Positions 59,765 through 64,000 of a stretch of 64,000 nt of DNA are shown piece after piece (within the stretch, counting starts at the first letter, position 1; every line of letters begins with the position of its first letter). The translations under genes were made by a program, and so were the position numbers. Under the pieces are notes generated by a model that was not told the origin of the DNA, ran no database searches, and was given only the letters and a program-made list of their open reading frames with translations. This DNA is from Stagonosporopsis chrysanthemi (Eukaryota; Ascomycota; Dothideomycetes; Pleosporales; Didymellaceae): contig JAFISE010000019.1 of the NCBI GenBank assembly GCA_022560025.1, positions 1-64,000 on the forward strand. The letters run 5' to 3'.

Positions 59765-61464
59765 ATGTCGACCTTTGCAGTTCAGGGTGCTATTCCAGGT
59801 ACCATCCAGCTGGTCGATGTCGACCATGCAGTTGACGCACTGCATGCTGGCAATGGAGATATCGTCTTGCAACCCACGCCCTCGAACCATCCCGACGATC
59901 CACTTAACTGGACGCCGCGTCGAAAGCTGCTTGCTTTGATATGTCCCAACTTGTATGTTGGACATGATGCACATTTGAGCTTGACTGACAGGCACACAGA
60001 TACGTATGGATGTGCGGCATCGCGCAATCGAGCATTTACTCTGTGATTGTTCCCCTTTCCGAAGCGAATGGCATCTCAGTCTCAACCTTGAATGAAGGTA
60101 CAGGTTTTATGTTCCTGCTCATTGGATGGAGTCAGCTCTTCTGGCAACCGTTCGCCCTCACCTACGGAAAGCGTCTAGCGTACCTCATCTCGATCCTGGG
60201 CGTCACGGGCATCACACTTTGGAGTCCATATGTCAAGACTAATGGTGAATGGATCGCACGTAGTGTCCTTCTTGGTTTCTTCGGTGGTCCGTACGATGCC
60301 TTGCCTGAAGTTTCTATCGCCGACATTTACTTCACGCATCAAAGAGGTACCGGGTTATCTATCTATGCTTTCTGCGCCTTGGCTAGTAACTACTTCGCTC
60401 CCATCATCTCTGGATTCATCTCAGAGCGTCAGGGCTGGGAATGGGTGTTCTACTGGCCCGCCATCTTTACAGGGTCAACTTTCATCTTCCTGTTCTTCTT
60501 TCTTGAGGAGACCAACTACGATCGCGTCATCACCGGTACTATTGTACCCAGCTCGCAGCACCCTCGACACTCCATCGATGACGACGATAACCCGAAAACC
60601 GCCTCGCTCTCAGCCGTCCGAACCGCCGCAAGCGAAGAACTCCGAATGCCGAAAAAGACTAAATCTTTTGTGGAAAAGCTCTCCCTCTGGCACCCAGCCC
60701 AAAACGGCACAATGCTCAGCCATCTCCGTAGTATAACCCTCTACCTCACCTGGCCCGTGGTACTCTACACTGGTTTCTCAGCCGGTTCCTATCTGATCTG
60801 GTTCAACATCCTCAACGCGACCGCCTCACTCGTGCTCAGCGACGCGCCATACTTCTGGAACGCCGAAGCCGTTGGCCTCAGCTATTTCGCGCCTATGATC
60901 GGTTGCGGCATCGGCATGCTAGTTGCAGGCCGCTTCAGCGACTACCTGACTGTCAAGCTGGCGCGGCGCAATAAAGGCGTCTCCGAGTCTGAGTTTCGGC
61001 TATACCCGTTCATCATCTGCACGGTCATGGTGCCAGCAGCTGCGATTCTGTGGGGCGTTGGGGCTGCACAGCAGATCCATTGGTTTGGGCTACTAGTCGC
61101 CATGGGAAGTCTTGCTTTCACGACGTGTTTGGGGTTTACGCTGAGTATCAACTATTTGATTGATAGTTACCCTGATGTTTGTGGTGATGCGATGGCGGCG
61201 ACTATCATTATCAGGGACACAATGATGTTCGCTGTTAGTTATGCGTAAGTGAACGTCTCCGGACATTCGATTTCATTGCTGACTTGCTACAGAATCACAC
61301 CCTGGGTCACGAACATGGGATACCAGAACTGCTTCATATCTGCGGCTTTTGTCGGTTTGGCTTGCGTATTAACCTTCCTAATCATGTGTAAGTACGGTAA
61401 GACGTTACGCAGGCGGAGCAGCGATAAGTACTGGAGCATTGTCGGCGCTGGCGGTGGCCACTAG
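59765..61464 (+). CDS. MFS transporter, DHA1-like
   Basis: Three exons by hand: 59765-59952, 60000-61244 and 61293-61464, giving 534 aa. It is a major facilitator superfamily transporter with about 12 membrane spans. The cytosolic N-terminus ends in NHPDDPLNW, the motif that precedes the first span in fungal drug:H+ and related transporters. A motif-A-like loop follows the second span ([11 protein letters not shown]) but is degenerate. [20 protein letters not shown] is a conserved loop of this subgroup. A central cytosolic loop of about 70 residues is Ser/Asp/Lys-rich. The C-terminus is short and basic. Introns are 47 and 48 nt, in phase. The substrate cannot be told; drugs, polyamines or secondary metabolites are possible. 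No biosynthetic genes flank it. Confidence 0.9.
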
Positions 61465-61664
61465 ATATAAGCCTACGTACCTGCTACACTAATACGCATT
61501 TACTACACACAACACCATCCCTGCGTTTCCCATTCATCAGTGCATTCTGCTGCTGTCATGGGGGAGAGGGACCCCTGCCAGGATGCTACTATGGTAAGTG
61601 CAATGTACCTGCAAAACAACATAAAGCGAACTCATCTTACCTTGACTTCGGTACAGCAACCACG
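61465..61664. other. Short spacer downstream of the MFS transporter
   Basis: An ATG at 61558 opens 12 codons followed by a perfect donor GTAAGT, and an acceptor lies before 61657, but the spliced frame stops soon after. This may be an intron in the 5' leader of the next gene. Confidence 0.3.
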
Positions 61665-62155
61665 ATGTGTCCAATCTTAATTCCCAATCGCGGAAGCAAA
61701 ACTGCAGCTTCTGCACCACCCTCTTACAACAACATCTAGCGCTAAGAAGTATCACGATACTCCTTCAGTCGCTGCAATCATGCGTAGTAACTTATTAATA
61801 GTCTCTAGACAACGCTTTCTGATTCTTTTTCTTAGGTCTCGTTACATATTCAGGCGTACGCTCGCTGTTCAAAGCCACAGCACCCAAGGCGAAGGACGCT
61901 GCACAAGAAAACAGCATGGCTCCAACAGCATACGAACTGCACACAGCAATGCATCGACAGCAGAAACTATCATCAGAATCACCTGAGCCAGCAGAACCAT
62001 TGGATTCAGCAGTTGCAAAAGCACAAACGTCGATTGAATATCACTGCAGAGTTCTTGATACCCTGGTTAACAAAGATGAGGAGATGCGGATAATCCGCCG
62101 CCGAAGCATCGAGCTGGGAGAGGAAATTATCAAGCTCAAGATGCAACTGCAATAG
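61665..62155 (+). CDS. Small coiled-coil protein gene, possibly frameshifted
   Basis: The firm part is a 52-nt intron (61784-61835, donor GTAGTA, CTGAT branch, T-rich tract, TTAG) joining ATG C at 61780 to an exon ending at 62155. This gives 107 aa in phase: MRLVTYSGVRSLFKATAPKA, then a Glu/Pro-rich stretch and a charged helix (EEMRIIRRRSIELGEEIIKL) likely to form a coiled coil. The bases upstream of 61780 also look coding in two frames: ATG at 61665 opens 24 codons (MCPILIPNRGSK...PPSYNNI) ending at TAG 61737. The frame used downstream begins one base later, as AGC GCT AAG. One extra base near 61737 would explain this. No family is recognised. Confidence 0.45.
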
Positions 62156-62420
62156 CTGAGGGACAAGCAGCATACAGAAAAGAGTGTTTAAGTTAAGATG
62201 ATGGTCTTGACGGTGCCCTCAGTCTCATCGCATCAGGTGCGAACGTCCACTTGTTCCCTCCGTTGCAGTCATAGCCTTCCGCTTCTGGACAGAACTCCAG
62301 TCCATGCCTGGCGCAAGCAGACCCTACAACTCTGCATCATCTCTCGCCCTGGCCCTTACAAGCTCGCTCTCGCTGATCTTCCTGCCCACCAGCGCATCCG
62401 TTGACATCTAACATCACCTC
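62156..62420. other. Short convergent spacer
   Basis: The space between two converging genes, the coiled-coil gene and the GH92 gene. Nothing was recognised in it. Confidence 0.4.
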
Positions 62421-64000
62421 TCAAGGCCCCAGGCTAGGCGGCACATCCTCCAATCGCGTACCCCATGCGCTCTCCTCAGCCCCTAGTGTCAATTCCAGCA
62501 CACCACCCTCAAGGAAGAAACTATGCGTGATCCAGTTTCTTGTATATGGCTTCCCGTCCAATGTCGCACTCTTCACATAGATGTTCCTGTGCTCAGAATC
62601 AAAATTGAGGTTGCGCACCGTCGCCACCTTCCCCGTCTGCCCATTCGTTATACTAACCTCCTCGAAGAATGGCGGGATAATGAAATACACATCCTGGCCC
62701 GCATTGGGATACACCCCCATCATGACCAGTGCGGCAAACGAGCCCATGGAGCCAGAGTCGTCGTTCCCCGGGATGCCCACGATGGTGTCGTTGAACTGGC
62801 TGGGGATATACTCATGCGCGCGCTGAGCGCTCTTGCCCGGGCGGCCCGCGTAGTGGTACAAGAAGAGGTTGAGGAATGAGGGTTCGTTACCGAGATACAG
62901 CGCGCCGCTTTCGTGCAGCCAGTCGAGGCGGCGAAGGAAGATCTCGGTGCCTCCCATCGTGCTTATCAACGTTGACATGTCGCCTGGCACGAAGAATGTA
63001 TATAGCCAGACAGGACCTTCGTATGTCTCGCCTCCGCTGGGATTGAGGTAGCAGCCCATAGGACTCATCAGTGGCGAGCAGTAGATGGGGTCTTGGTAGC
63101 CCCAGGTGCCGTTCGTGTAGCGCGGCTGCAGGAAGCCTTGAAACCCGGTGTCAGCGCCGTTGACGGAGCTACGTTGTGCGGGATTGAACATGTTCATCCA
63201 GTTTCTGCTGCGGGAGAGGTACTTTGTGGCATCGTCGGCGTGGCCGAGGGCGCGAGCCAGTGTGCTGATGGTGAAGTCGTTGTATGCGTATTCCACTGTT
63301 CGCGAAATGGAACGCGTTTCAAGGCCGTCGCCATCGGTGTCGACGTTATCGGTAGGGATGTAGCCTAGATTCTTCCATGAAGTAAGCCCTCCGCGCCCCT
63401 CGATATTCCAGTCTGCAGGCTCGATCTCGGCGTCCTTGACGATGGCTTCGTAGGCTATTGCCCAGTCAACGTCGGCAGTGATGTTCTTGAAATAAGCGTC
63501 AACGATGACAATATCAGCGTTGGAACCACCCTGCGTCGAGCCTGGCTAGATTAGGATATAACCAGAGAGCTTGAAGGAGAGACTGACCTTTACACAGACT
63601 CATCCTGCAGTCGGGCAGGTATCCCTCGTGTTTGTATATACTCAACAAGCTCCTAATCATCAGTGTCTGGCTGTGCGGATCGAGAATAGTTAGGAGCGGA
63701 TGTATGCTCCTGAAAGAGTCCCAGATACAGTAGTAAGAATCATAGTACGGCTCGCCGTCATCCCAGAACGGGTTCTCACCCGTATAGTCCTGAGGGGAGA
63801 TCATGGTGCGATAAATACCACTCCAAAACGTCTTCAGAAAGACTCCAGACACGCCACCATCTTTCAGTGTGACTACAGAGAGTTTTGCTCTCCACGCGTC
63901 CTCAGCAGCAGCTACAAAGCCATCGAAGTCCGTCGTCGCGATCTCGCGCTCGGCATTGGCGCAGGCCTGCTCCTCGCTGACGAAACTCATGCCGACTCTG
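62421..64000 (-). CDS. GH92 alpha-1,2-mannosidase, 5' part off the window
   Basis: Partial: the gene enters from the right edge. Visible exons are 64000-63588 and 63541-62421, separated by a 46-nt intron, about 511 codons in all, ending with TGA. GH92 enzymes are Ca2+-dependent exo-acting alpha-mannosidases that trim mannose from N-glycans or mannan. Motifs: RVGMSFVSEEQACANAE at the edge, FWDDGEPYYDSYYCIWDSFR, GYLPDCRMSLCKGSTQGGSN (across the intron), and SIEYAYND-like RTVEYAYNDFTISTLARALG. GIPGNDDSGSMGSFAALVMMG contains the Asp pair of the family. Fungal members are commonly secreted, but the N-terminus is outside the window, so a signal peptide cannot be checked. Frame is open to the window edge. 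Confidence 0.9.

Noticed and set aside
59444..60085. 213-codon minus-strand open frame
   Set aside because: It lies antisense to the first MFS exons and their leader, has odd Cys/Met/Arg-rich composition and no family resemblance; treated as a shadow.
1..64000. tRNA, rRNA, CRISPR arrays, bacterial-type operons
   Set aside because: I looked for B-box/T-arm patterns (GGTTCGANTCC and its complement), regular short repeats and rRNA-like blocks; none was convincing by eye. A tRNAscan and Infernal run would settle it.

Overview
The window is nuclear DNA of a filamentous ascomycete, most likely a Dothideomycete. The evidence is short GT-AG introns (46 to 159 bp) with fungal branch points, conserved single-copy eukaryotic genes, an AT-rich block with a RIP (repeat-induced point mutation) signature at the left end, and several secreted plant-polymer or surface proteins. 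The class-level assignment is inference. No rRNA, tRNA, CRISPR array or intact mobile element was recognised.

Layout. 1-720 is a RIP-degraded AT-rich relic. 1328-3148 (-) is a secreted GMC oxidoreductase. 3919-4740 (-) is cytochrome c oxidase subunit VI. 5060-7174 (-) is the TFIIIC subunit Sfc1/Tfc1, divergent from 7920-10507 (+), the PP2A B56 regulatory subunit Rts1. 11406-12603 (+) is a fatty acid elongase. 14071-25684 (+) is TRA1, the giant SAGA/NuA4 pseudokinase. After a 3.5-kb gene-poor stretch come a PDR-type ABC transporter (29191-33813, +) and an unknown single-pass membrane protein (34219-35337, +). SAR1 (35588-36432) and TAF6 (36723-38192) follow on the minus strand. A small two-exon orphan gene (39584-39992) precedes a DDX60-like Ski2-family helicase (40967-46475). 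Next are rhamnogalacturonan hydrolase (46653-48095, -), an Opi1-family regulator (49460-51199, -) and a 3'-5' exonuclease with two HRDC domains (52613-54817, -). The last 8 kb is an accessory-type stretch: a secreted PEBP-like protein, a secreted cysteine-rich protein, an MFS transporter, a small coiled-coil gene with a possible frameshift, and a GH92 alpha-mannosidase running off the right edge.

Most genes are unrelated housekeeping functions, as is usual in fungi: transcription (TRA1, TAF6, TFIIIC), lipid metabolism (elongase, Opi1), COPII traffic (SAR1), respiration (COX6) and phosphatase targeting (Rts1). TRA1 and TAF6 both belong to SAGA, but nothing in the sequence shows that they are co-regulated. 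The secreted enzymes and surface proteins suggest a plant- or litter-associated life style.

Exon borders were placed by hand from splice motifs, reading phase and family similarity. No clearly new biological system is evident. The most interesting points are the SAR1 gene structure (a 12-nt microexon and an N-terminal junction that will not splice canonically), two small orphan genes visible only after splicing, and the fungal DDX60-like helicase.
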